Shown: one piece after another, positions 22,601-28,861 of the stretch
How the letters are laid out: the number at the start of each line of letters is the position of its first letter
How positions within the stretch are numbered: position 1 is the stretch's first letter
Source: a virus
Reading direction: 5' to 3' (one strand)
DNA length: 38,936 bases
Virus record (IMG/VR): IMGVR_UViG_3300035670_000581
Span: 1-38,936 of that record
Translations under genes and position numbers: made by a program
Notes under the pieces: generated by a model
Databases searched by the model: none
The model's input: the letters and a program-made list of their open reading frames with translations, nothing else
What the model was told of the DNA's origin: nothing

Positions 22601-23243
22601 CGGCTACCTCTCCTCCGTCTCGGATGAATCGCTGGAAGTCCTGAGCCACTTCGGCGCAGAAGCCCCCGCCAAGCTCAATGCCTATTCCATCCAGGTGGAG
22701 GACGCCCTGCTGGAGGCCCTTGGCCAACAGCGGCAGCAGTCCCAGGCGATTGCCGAGCAGCGCGATTACATCAAGCGGGTGCAGAGCGTCCTGCGCGCTG
22801 CCTCTGCGGATCGCAAGGCGATGATGAAGATCCTCACCGATCCCGCCACCCTCTCCGACTACACCCTCAAGTTCTTCTCGGAAGGTGGCCCCTACCCCGT
22901 GCAGACGCCGGCCGAGCGCGCCCAGAAAGCACTGGAGCAGGGCATGGTGCAGGGCGGTGAGCCCCTGATGCCCCGCGCCGAGAATCCCAGGATGGATCCC
23001 TACGGCGAGGCGCTGCAGCGTCAGCAACAGCAGCAGGCCCAGGTGCAGGCCCAGGCTCAGGCGTTCCAGCGCCCGCAGATGCCCCCGATGCCCAACCCCG
23101 CTGCCAGCGCCGCTGGACAGGTGGGCGATCCCTGGTCCCAGTTCAGCCAGCTGATGGACACCAACCCCCAGGAAGCCTGGAAGGTGCTGGCCACCGCCCC
23201 CGCTGATGCCGTGCGCCGCAAGGTGCTCTTCATGGAGGGTTGA
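22083..23243 (+). CDS. Putative scaffold / head-assembly protein overlapping portal
   Basis: The frame is open from TTG 22038; ATG 22083 (MSTSQVSQQP) gives 386 aa. Residues 1-165 are Pro/Gln/Ala/Met-rich and probably disordered; the rest is helical (SDESLEVLSHFGAEAPAKLN, ALLEALGQQRQQSQAIAEQR), with a Gln-rich coil near the end (RQQQQQAQVQAQAQAFQ). A long, charged, helical, Gln-rich protein between portal and capsid fits a scaffold, but no family was recognised. A later start at ATG 22521, with GGTGGAG just before it, would cut the overlap with portal to 80 bp. The true start is uncertain; the C-terminal two thirds are secure. Confidence 0.65.
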   Translation: MSTSQVSQQPSPTPIAYAPPAVSQPSWNGAAPSAAPMPPSVSMPPGVMPQMAQQVAVPTQPSWDSAAMAPQAQPWQAAFNQLIGAPTAVQPSTGWVAPSAMTPQGLTAAQTGNWGVPQMPQVVASPMAAQISSPPAMPAYSPSPVEMAQLAQQAAAVQAIAQQQQQAAAPAVDGYLSSVSDESLEVLSHFGAEAPAKLNAYSIQVEDALLEALGQQRQQSQAIAEQRDYIKRVQSVLRAASADRKAMMKILTDPATLSDYTLKFFSEGGPYPVQTPAERAQKALEQGMVQGGEPLMPRAENPRMDPYGEALQRQQQQQAQVQAQAQAFQRPQMPPMPNPAASAAGQVGDPWSQFSQLMDTNPQEAWKVLATAPADAVRRKVLFMEG

Positions 23244-23246
23244 GCC

Positions 23247-24137
23247 ATGCCTCCCTCCCTCAAGGGACGGGGTGTCGTCAGTGACACCCCCGTCTATGAA
23301 GCTGGCACAGCAGCAGCGCCTGGCGCCGCCCCCCGCCGCACTTCCGGCGCTGGCGGGGGTGGGGGCGGTGATAGGCCGCCCAAGGACAAGGAGCTGGAGC
23401 GCTACTTCCGTCGAGGCGTGTCCCTTGACGGCAAGGGCAAGATCTGGCCAGAGGAGAACGCGATCGTTCAGCGGGCCATTCAGGGTCAGGGCGATGGCGG
23501 ATATGTCACCATCGCCTACGACAGGGGCAAAGGCGAAACCACTTATGTCCCGGTCCTGCACAGGGTCTGGGACAAGGCCACGAATCAGTCGCGGTATGAA
23601 ACCCTCGATGAGGCCCTGGGCCAGATCTCGGCCAACACCGGACTGCTTCCTGATGAGATCATCGAGCAGGTCAGCCAGATCCCCCGCGCCAATGCCACCG
23701 ACGAGCAGTGGCAGGCGGCCCGTCAGCTGACAGAGGCCGGCATGCGCCGGAACCAGGAGCTGGCCGGCATGCACACCGAGGCCATGGGCCACGGCGCTGC
23801 CCGCGCCGCCAAGGTGATGGGCGCTGATCTGATGGGTGAAGACGAGAAGCGCCGCGCACTGGCCGCCAGGGCGATGGGCCTCGATGAAGCCGCCTTGGCA
23901 TCCCGCTTCGGCGCTGCACCTCTGCCCAATGCCACTGCGGACATCGGCATGCCCGACTGGATCCCGCGGATGGACAACCTCTCCCCCGTGCAAACCGGCA
24001 TGGCCTATGGCGCTCTCGCCGCTGGCACCGGCGCTGCGGGCCTCGCCCTGGTCAATCACCTGATCGCCCAGGGGCAGCAGCAGGCCAACCCCGTTGAGTA
24101 CGCCGCAGCAATGCAGGCCCTCAATGCTTACGCCTAA
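23247..24137 (+). CDS. Virion-type protein with C-terminal membrane segment (296 aa)
   Basis: ATG 23247, three bases after the previous stop. The protein begins with a Gly/Pro-rich linker (GAGGGGGGDRPPKDKELERY), continues with a mixed, folded-looking region (GYVTIAYDRGKGETTYVPVL, HRVWDKATNQSRYETLDEAL) and a helical region, and ends with a hydrophobic segment (MAYGALAAGTGAAGLALVNH) and a short polar tail. This matches the C-terminal design seen in other proteins of the window. No family recognised. Confidence 0.65.
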   Translation: MPPSLKGRGVVSDTPVYEAGTAAAPGAAPRRTSGAGGGGGGDRPPKDKELERYFRRGVSLDGKGKIWPEENAIVQRAIQGQGDGGYVTIAYDRGKGETTYVPVLHRVWDKATNQSRYETLDEALGQISANTGLLPDEIIEQVSQIPRANATDEQWQAARQLTEAGMRRNQELAGMHTEAMGHGAARAAKVMGADLMGEDEKRRALAARAMGLDEAALASRFGAAPLPNATADIGMPDWIPRMDNLSPVQTGMAYGALAAGTGAAGLALVNHLIAQGQQQANPVEYAAAMQALNAYA

Positions 24138-24151
24138 CCCAGGAGGATCTG

Positions 24152-24709
24152 ATGGGCATTCAATTCCGTAGAAACCTCGGCGAGCTGATGCAGGCGCAGC
24201 AGGATGCCGCGGCACTGGGCGGGCACCAGGCCGGTGACTTCCGCCTGGCTGGCACCCCCGCCGCACCCAAGGCTGCGCCGATCGACCCCCTGCAGCGAGC
24301 CGTGGATCTGGGGGACATGGAGGCCTCCCGCCAGCTCAGCGGCGAGGTGTTCTCCCCCGGTGCACCTTCTGCACCGCCGACGCGCACCTTCGCGGTGGGC
24401 ACCCCGCAGCAGTCAGCTGCTTGGGACTCGCACTTCAGCAGCAACCGTCAGCTGCAGGAGGCGCAGATCGAAGGCGAGAACGCCATGCGGTTTGCTGAAA
24501 CCGTCGCACCAGCCCAGGCCACTCAGCGACAGCTGGATGCCCTGCGCGGTGCCAGTGCGGGCTATCAACAGCCCGACACCACCGATGCGTTCGTCAGGGC
24601 GCAGGAGGCGCAGGAGTTCGCCAACCAGCAGGTGTGGAGCCGGATGTCCCCCCAGGGCCGCGGCATGGTCGACGCCGCCCTGCTCCAGCTCTCTGAGAGG
24701 CCGATGTGA
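24152..24709 (+). CDS. Hydrophilic virion-type protein (185 aa)
   Basis: ATG 24152 with a strong AGGAGG Shine-Dalgarno (24141-24146); the stop overlaps the next ATG (TGATG). Polar and Ala/Gln-rich throughout, with helix-forming segments (RRNLGELMQAQQDAAALGGH, NRQLQEAQIEGENAMRFAET, AQEAQEFANQQVWSRMSPQG) and no hydrophobic segment. Possibly a soluble head or internal protein. No family recognised. Confidence 0.65.
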   Translation: MGIQFRRNLGELMQAQQDAAALGGHQAGDFRLAGTPAAPKAAPIDPLQRAVDLGDMEASRQLSGEVFSPGAPSAPPTRTFAVGTPQQSAAWDSHFSSNRQLQEAQIEGENAMRFAETVAPAQATQRQLDALRGASAGYQQPDTTDAFVRAQEAQEFANQQVWSRMSPQGRGMVDAALLQLSERPM

Positions 24710-25290
24710 TGAACGCGGGAATGGCTCGTGTGGCCAGGGCCCGGCAAGCCCTCGGCAGTCCAGTCGTTGATCCCACCTTGATGGATCAGGCCGTCAGGGG
24801 ATCCTCCGCGCCCGGGAGCCCCTTCAGCTCCTGGGACTCTGACGTGGAGTTCATGCAGCGTCACCTGCCGAATAGAGCTGCGATGCAGCAGGGGGAGGTA
24901 GGCCGAGAAGTCCTGGCCGGCGCTCTCCCTGACGCAGCGGCCAGCGGTTCCTATCAGGCACCGGTTGGTGCGGTGCCGCACATCAACGCCACCCGTCTCT
25001 ACCAGCAGGAAGGCCGCGGCCGGCTCGCGGGGTATGCCAACAACCCCTTTGACGAGCAAGGCCGTCAGGCGATCCTGCGGCAGATGATGTCTGCCCCGAT
25101 GGGCGGACACATCCGCTCTGCGCTCCAGGGCCAGGAGGTGTTTGGTCACACGATCACCAACGCCCAGGCACGAATGGCGGAGCAGGCCGCGGCGATCACC
25201 GCTACCGGCGTGGGTGCCTGGGGGTTCCTGGGTGCCATTGATGCTCTCAATGGCGACAGCCAAACACCTGGCACCATGCCGATCGTCTGA
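24709..25290 (+). CDS. Virion-type protein with C-terminal hydrophobic segment (193 aa)
   Basis: ATG 24709 overlaps the previous TGA; the GTG three bases earlier is less likely. A polar, mixed body (residues 1-165) is followed by TATGVGAWGFLGAIDALNG and a short tail, the same tail-anchor-like plan as the neighbours at 23247 and 18246. It ends the run of genes that follows the portal motif; the next late motif is 39 bp downstream. No family recognised. Confidence 0.65.
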   Translation: MNAGMARVARARQALGSPVVDPTLMDQAVRGSSAPGSPFSSWDSDVEFMQRHLPNRAAMQQGEVGREVLAGALPDAAASGSYQAPVGAVPHINATRLYQQEGRGRLAGYANNPFDEQGRQAILRQMMSAPMGGHIRSALQGQEVFGHTITNAQARMAEQAAAITATGVGAWGFLGAIDALNGDSQTPGTMPIV

Positions 25291-25328
25291 TCACAGCAGA
25301 ACCCAGTCGGTGCAAGTCGGCTGGGTTC

Positions 25329-25337
25329 CATACCCTC
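25329..25337 (+). promoter_or_regulatory. CATACCCTC late motif (copy 8)
   Basis: Exact 9-mer followed by TCCGC-AGCTACA-GCGGA, a perfect 5-bp hairpin. It lies 20 nt before TTG 25358. Confidence 0.75.
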
Positions 25338-25357
25338 TCCGCAGCTACAGCGGAACC

Positions 25358-25663
25358 TTGAGACGCTTCGCGGGATCGAATGAGGTGGCTGCTGAAGCAG
25401 TACGCCACACCCAGTCGCCCACCGCGGCGCAACCAGGCGAAGGCCGCCCCGAGGTCTACACAGGTCCGCCACCACGGTTTGCCGGCGAACGCGGAGATGA
25501 GCTGGAGTTGCGCATCGAGCAGTTCCGTGAAGATCACGCCAATCTCCGCTCCAAGGGATACAGCGATGACGCTGCCGTTCAACTGGCTGAACTGGCCCAG
25601 CTGACGGGCGAGCGGCCGATGCCCTCACGCCGCTATGAAATGCTCAGCGGAGCTGTGCAGTGA
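25358..25663 (+). CDS. Small charged protein (101 aa) upstream of the lysozyme
   Basis: TTG 25358 is chosen since it is 20 nt after a late motif, and its frame gives a natural protein: MRRFAGSNEVAAEAVRHT, then a Pro-rich stretch and a charged helical region (FAGERGDELELRIEQFREDH, YSDDAAVQLAELAQLTGERP). The frame beginning at ATG 25380 gives only a Ser/Arg/Pro-rich 74-aa product. The end overlaps the lysozyme GTG (GTGA), implying coupling, so it may assist the lysozyme. It has no membrane segment and is therefore not a holin. No family recognised. Confidence 0.6.
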   Translation: MRRFAGSNEVAAEAVRHTQSPTAAQPGEGRPEVYTGPPPRFAGERGDELELRIEQFREDHANLRSKGYSDDAAVQLAELAQLTGERPMPSRRYEMLSGAVQ

Positions 25664-26460
25664 ATGGGATCACGGCTCGGGAACGCGCCCTGCTGGACAC
25701 GATCAGCAAGGCGGAAGGCACCTGGGACAGCAAGTCCAGTCGCCCGCGCTACGACATCACCTTCGGGTATCAGAAGGTGGATCCATCCAAGCCCCACCCG
25801 GGGCGGGTGGTGAAAAGCGGCGGCTACGCCTCGGATGCCACCGGCGCCTACCAGTTCCTCTCCACCACCTGGAAGGGCGCCAATGGTGGGCAGAACACAG
25901 CGATGACACCGGAGAACCAGGACAGGGCCGCCCTGCAGCTCGTGCGGGGCCGCGGCGTTGATCCCTCCAAGCCGCTCGATGCCGCGGCGCTCAACCGCCT
26001 GGCGCCGGAGTGGGCATCCCTGCCCACCAGTGCCGGCAAGAGCTACTACGGCCAGCCGGTGAAGGGCCGCCAGGAGCTGCTCGATTTCTACAACGCCCGT
26101 CTCGGCGCAGCGCCCAACCCGGGTAATGGCGACCAGGCGCCGGCCTCCAGCGCATCACCACCTGCCCCCTCCGCTCCTGCGGCATCGGGCGGCGATACAA
26201 GCGTCCTGTTGGCTGCGCTGGCGGCCGGCCACTCCGGCAGCGCAGGCGATCTTGCCCCCCTGCTGGGTGGTGGCGGTGGCACCTCGCCACTGGCCGTAGC
26301 GGCGATCAACAGCACCCGCAACCTCGATGCGTTGATCGCTGAACTGGGCAGCACCTTCCGGCCAGCAGCGCAGGCCGTCAGTGCTGATCTGGAGGGGACG
26401 GGTCGGCGGCGTTTCGCCCAGTCCCCCTACTTCCTGGAAGCACTCAGCTTGCTTGGTTGA
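25660..26460 (+). CDS. Lambda-R-like lysozyme / lytic transglycosylase (GH104-type) with C-terminal extension
   Basis: GTG 25660, 266 aa. Residues 1-150 match phage lambda R endolysin: AEGTWD with Glu19 (the catalytic Glu19 in lambda R), YDITFGYQ, SDATGAYQFLSTTWKG (58-73), TPENQDRAALQLVRGRGV (83-100), APEWASLP and YYGQP. Lambda R cleaves peptidoglycan without water, leaving 1,6-anhydro ends. Residues 150-266 are an Ala/Pro/Ser linker plus a hydrophobic/Gly-rich region, absent from lambda R. This, with the lack of a signal peptide, may mean a virion-associated lysozyme used at entry rather than a free endolysin. It converges on the leftward gene with a 17-bp overlap. Confidence 0.85.
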   Translation: MNGITARERALLDTISKAEGTWDSKSSRPRYDITFGYQKVDPSKPHPGRVVKSGGYASDATGAYQFLSTTWKGANGGQNTAMTPENQDRAALQLVRGRGVDPSKPLDAAALNRLAPEWASLPTSAGKSYYGQPVKGRQELLDFYNARLGAAPNPGNGDQAPASSASPPAPSAPAASGGDTSVLLAALAAGHSGSAGDLAPLLGGGGGTSPLAVAAINSTRNLDALIAELGSTFRPAAQAVSADLEGTGRRRFAQSPYFLEALSLLG

Positions 26461-27298
26461 GCAGCGGCGGCAGCATTGGCCGCTGCACGGGAATGCGTCG
26501 GTTGCGCTTGCGCTCTGCCGGCACCGGCGCGGCACCGGCCGGTCCGGTTTCCATTGCCGCTGAGAGGGCCAGCCGGCGGCGGCGAGAGCGACGCGGCATC
26601 GCCTTGGACGGCGGCGGCAGTTCGGGCTGGAACTTGCCCAGCAGACAGGGCGCCTGCGCCATCCAGGTGGGCCGCAGCGCCTGCAGCATTGCCAGCAGAT
26701 CCTCCTGCTCCAGGAAGAGCATCGGTGCGTTGGCGTTGCGGGGGCTGCGGTCCACTTCGCCGTTGGCGCCGGTCAGCCGGGCGATCCAGGCCGCCAGCAG
26801 GTCGGCCTCTTCAAAGGAGATGCGACTGAGGTTCAGCTGCCCCTTGAGCGCGCCAGAGCCACGCAGGACACGGCCACGATCCGCCCACAGCGAAGCGATC
26901 GCCTCCGCACCCAGCAACTCCAGTGCTGGCTGCTCGATGCGGAATGGGCGGAAGCCCGTCTCGGCGTCCGCTCCACTGAGGGGATAGAGCATGTTGTAGG
27001 CCGTCTCAAACCAGCGACTGGTGATCCGCAGCCGCCACTGGCCGCGGTCATCTCCCTCCCCCTCCAGCGGCTCACCGAGGGGATGGAAGCGCGGTGCCTT
27101 GGCGGTTGGGATGAACTGGCAGATGCGCCGCCACTGGTAGTGGGCGTAGTCACCGGCGCGATTGGGCTGGGCAATCTGCAGGACATAGCAACGGCTATAC
27201 AGGCAGAGCGAGCCCTTGCCCAAACAGAAGGACATCACCAGCCGCGTCAAGGCCGCTGATTCGTAGGGATTGAGGATCGTGCGTGGCGTGCCAGCCAT
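26444..27298 (-). CDS. LAGLIDADG-fold protein with both catalytic acids lost
   Basis: 284 aa from ATG 27298 (MAGTPRTILNPYE); ATG 27331 would add 11 residues. It parallels the intact endonuclease encoded in the nearby intron: motif 1 RLVMSFCLGKGSL (19-31) against RLLIAVSIGDGHL; YVLQIAQPN...YAHYQW against LLCIGHSAKQLEYLQY; NMLYPLSG against QLLYPGG; motif 2 SLWADRG (136-142) against FFYMDDG; and AAWIARLTGA against REWVYSLTGA. The metal-binding acids are Lys28 and Arg141 here, so cleavage is unlikely. Homing proteins of this fold can survive as maturases or DNA-binding regulators. A basic, Pro-rich tail (PRRSRRRRLALSAA) could bind nucleic acid. It is the only leftward gene in the rightward late region. 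Confidence 0.65.
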   Translation of the reverse strand: MAGTPRTILNPYESAALTRLVMSFCLGKGSLCLYSRCYVLQIAQPNRAGDYAHYQWRRICQFIPTAKAPRFHPLGEPLEGEGDDRGQWRLRITSRWFETAYNMLYPLSGADAETGFRPFRIEQPALELLGAEAIASLWADRGRVLRGSGALKGQLNLSRISFEEADLLAAWIARLTGANGEVDRSPRNANAPMLFLEQEDLLAMLQALRPTWMAQAPCLLGKFQPELPPPSKAMPRRSRRRRLALSAAMETGPAGAAPVPAERKRNRRIPVQRPMLPPLLNQAS

Positions 27299-27328
27299 TG
27301 CAGTTGCTCTTACACAGGCATAAGGGTA

Positions 27329-27337
27329 CATACCATC
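27329..27337 (+). promoter_or_regulatory. Variant late motif upstream of the major capsid gene (CATACCATC)
   Basis: One mismatch from CATACCCTC. It lies 52 bp upstream of the AGGAGG at 27390-27395 and overlaps the start region of the leftward LAGLIDADG gene. Confidence 0.45.
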
Positions 27338-27389
27338 CGGCTTAAGGCACACGGGAATAACCCGGGTTGTCTCCACACCGAATTCGCGC

Positions 27390-27395
27390 AGGAGG
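27390..27395 (+). promoter_or_regulatory. Shine-Dalgarno AGGAGG with no continuous coding frame downstream
   Basis: A perfect ribosome-binding sequence, but every rightward frame after it closes within a few tens of codons. The capsid coding sequence resumes only after the group I intron core, near 27766. The simplest reading is that splicing joins this site to the capsid start. Confidence 0.5.
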
Positions 27396-27407
27396 CGCTT
27401 TCTGTTT

Positions 27408-27765
27408 TGTGGATTGATAGGTGAACCTCACACTGTCCCCTTGATCGGCAACGATCGAGTGAGCATCGGGTGAATTCAGGGAAGCCCCATCGGCATCACT
27501 TCTGAGCAGACCAGCAGCAGCTGGGAACCTTGACAACTGAGCACCAGCGACAGCTGCAGCATCAACTGCCGCTGGTGTGCCTGAAAGTGCCTGCGTCTCA
27601 GAAGCGCAGGCACGGGTAATCCTGAGCCAAGCCGGCGGTACACCGCCGGAAGGTGCAGAGGCCACTGGAGGGGTCCAGCCCCCTTAATAACCAGCACGAG
27701 CGCCCGACATCCTCAACGGTGGAGGATGATGAGATGGTCCAAGCCCCTGGGAAACCAGGGATCCC
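27408..27765 (+). ncRNA. Group I intron 1 (tRNA-Leu(UAA)-intron-like core, no ORF)
   Basis: Ends are approximate. Core elements: P4 TCAGG (27476-27480) with CCTGA (27621-27625); GGGTAATCCTGAGCCAAGCC (27614-27633), nearly the plastid/cyanobacterial trnL intron sequence GGGCAATCCTGAGCCAA; a perfect P6-type hairpin CCGGCGG-TACA-CCGCCGG (27632-27649); GGTGCAGAGGCCACTGG (27652-27668) against trnL GGTGCAGAGACTCAATGG; P7 GGCCA (27660-27664) with TGGTC (27735-27739), a compensated change from trnL; P8 CATCCTC / GAGGATG (27708-27728); P9 CCCTGG-GAAA-CCAGGG (27745-27760). A 5' hairpin CTTGATCG-GCAA-CGATCGAG (27440-27459) could be P2. The 5' splice site lies somewhere in 27400-27430. No tRNA-Leu exons flank it. 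Confidence 0.75.
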
Positions 27766-27882
27766 TTGAGTGATTTCCCCAAGATCCTTGGGGCAGAGCT
27801 TTACAGGCCCCATCCGACCTACGTGTCGGAGATGGCAATCGAGCCAGTTGTTGTGCACGATTTCTCAAGCAGCCTGGCCAAA
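27766..27882 (+). CDS. Major capsid protein, N-terminal exon (between the two introns)
   Basis: 39 codons in one frame from TTG 27766: MSDFPKILGAELYRP, then HPTYVSEMAIEPVVVHDF and SSSLAK, followed by a stop in the second intron. It supplies the N-terminal arm expected before the C-terminal exon that resumes with MPGQTVQLDRY. The start could be TTG 27766 itself or lie in a tiny upstream exon after AGGAGG 27390-27395. The last six bases (GCCAAA, 27877-27882) recur just before the second exon (28856-28861), so the splice junction can slide without changing the protein. Confidence 0.75.
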
Positions 27883-28856
27883 TGCTAGGCTGACGGGGAA
27901 CCCAGTCGGGAAACCGTCTGGTGCCAATCCCGTGAATTGCTGGAACTCCATGGCAGCTCTTACGAGCCACAGGACAATCAGCAGCCAAGCCGTCCAGGAA
28001 TGGGCGGAAGGTTCAACGACTACCTCTGTCGGAGACACTGATGTAGCCAGGCTTCTCATTGCCGTTTCAATCGGCGATGGGCACCTGAAGTCAGTCAGTT
28101 CGGCGACTTCATTGCTGTGCATCGGGCACAGCGCTAAACAGCTTGAATATTTGCAATACAAGGCTGACTTGCTGAACGCCGCTCTCGGATCTTCAAATGA
28201 AGTGAAGGAGAGGTCCGTATTCAACAAGCAAACCGGCAAGACCTACGGGACTTGCCAGTGGTGGACCCCTTCCCTTCCCTGCCTGGAAGGACTAAGGCAG
28301 CTTCTCTACCCTGGTGGTAAGAAGTTAATCTCCCCCGCTCTACTGAAATACGCGGGCATTATGGGACTTGCATTTTTCTATATGGACGATGGGCATCTTC
28401 ATTTGAGGTATCGCCGGTCGAAACATACAGGGGAGATGCAGCTCCGTGAACGGGAGACAACACTTGCCGTCTGCGACACCGCTGATCAATGCGAAGTGAT
28501 CCGCGAATGGGTCTATTCGCTAACCGGCGCGGATATGAAGCTGAAGCCCCACAACACCTCTCCCGGGAAGTTTATTCTTCGGTGCTCAGGGAGGATGTCA
28601 GCCAAGCTGGTTGAGTCGCTTAAATCGTGGATTCCATCTTGCATGGAATACAAGACCGACCTCCGGTTTTCATCTTGCAATCGCGGCAAGGCGAACTGGA
28701 GCGAGCCCCAACGCTAAGCAGTGGGCGATAAGGAGGCACGAGCGCGGGACACCCAAACAGGTAGTGCTGTGGGTGATGATATAGTCTGAACACTTACAAT
28801 GCCATAAGTAAGTGAACTAGGGGATAAAGAGCCTCTAGGGTAACAACCCGGCAATG
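27878..28856 (+). ncRNA. Group I intron 2, carrying a homing endonuclease gene
   Basis: Junctions are approximate; the 3' end is placed at G28856 so that the exons join in frame. P1-like stem AGCCTGGC / GCTAGGCT (27871-27891) spans the 5' site. P4 TGCTG (27938-27942) with CAGCA (27979-27983); P6 CCGTCC / GGGCGG (27990-28007); R element GGAAGGTTCAACGACTA (28006-28022); S element GATATAGTCTGA (28778-28789), giving P7 GACTA/TAGTC; P9 CACTTAC / GTAAGTG (28791-28814); P9.1 CTAGGGG / CCTCTAG (28817-28838). The endonuclease gene fills most of the space between R and S, i.e. the P8 region. The DNA is visibly less GC-rich than the exons, fitting recent transfer. Confidence 0.85.
27950..28717 (+). CDS. 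LAGLIDADG homing endonuclease (intron-encoded)
   Basis: 255 aa from ATG 27950. Two intact motifs: LLIAVSIGDGHL (35-46, catalytic Asp43) and GLAFFYMDDGHL (139-150, catalytic Asp147), as in single-chain two-motif homing endonucleases. Such enzymes cut the intronless allele and drive the intron into it. The first 25 codons coincide with P4-P7 of the intron, so either the gene has grown into the core or translation starts later inside the P8 region; no good Shine-Dalgarno is seen. The target is expected to be the capsid-gene exon junction near the GCCAAA repeat. Confidence 0.9.
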   Translation: MAALTSHRTISSQAVQEWAEGSTTTSVGDTDVARLLIAVSIGDGHLKSVSSATSLLCIGHSAKQLEYLQYKADLLNAALGSSNEVKERSVFNKQTGKTYGTCQWWTPSLPCLEGLRQLLYPGGKKLISPALLKYAGIMGLAFFYMDDGHLHLRYRRSKHTGEMQLRERETTLAVCDTADQCEVIREWVYSLTGADMKLKPHNTSPGKFILRCSGRMSAKLVESLKSWIPSCMEYKTDLRFSSCNRGKANWSEPQR

Positions 28857-28861
28857 CCAAA

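Noticed and set aside
22377-24266. Leftward open frame (629 codons) opposite scaffold and following genes
   Set aside because: Antisense shadow of well-supported rightward genes; His/Gly/Leu-rich, with no motif or start signal.
25380-25604. ATG-initiated 74-codon frame after the late motif at 25329
   Set aside because: Ser/Arg/Pro-rich; the TTG 25358 frame has natural composition, couples to the lysozyme start and has the standard 20-nt spacing.
27342-27665. Leftward 107-codon frame upstream of the capsid exon
   Set aside because: Coincides with group I intron 1 structure on the plus strand; no family or start signal.
27400-27900. A tRNA-Leu(UAA) gene, suggested by the trnL-like intron core
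   Set aside because: No acceptor, anticodon or T-arm sequences are found on either side; the flanks are capsid leader and exon.
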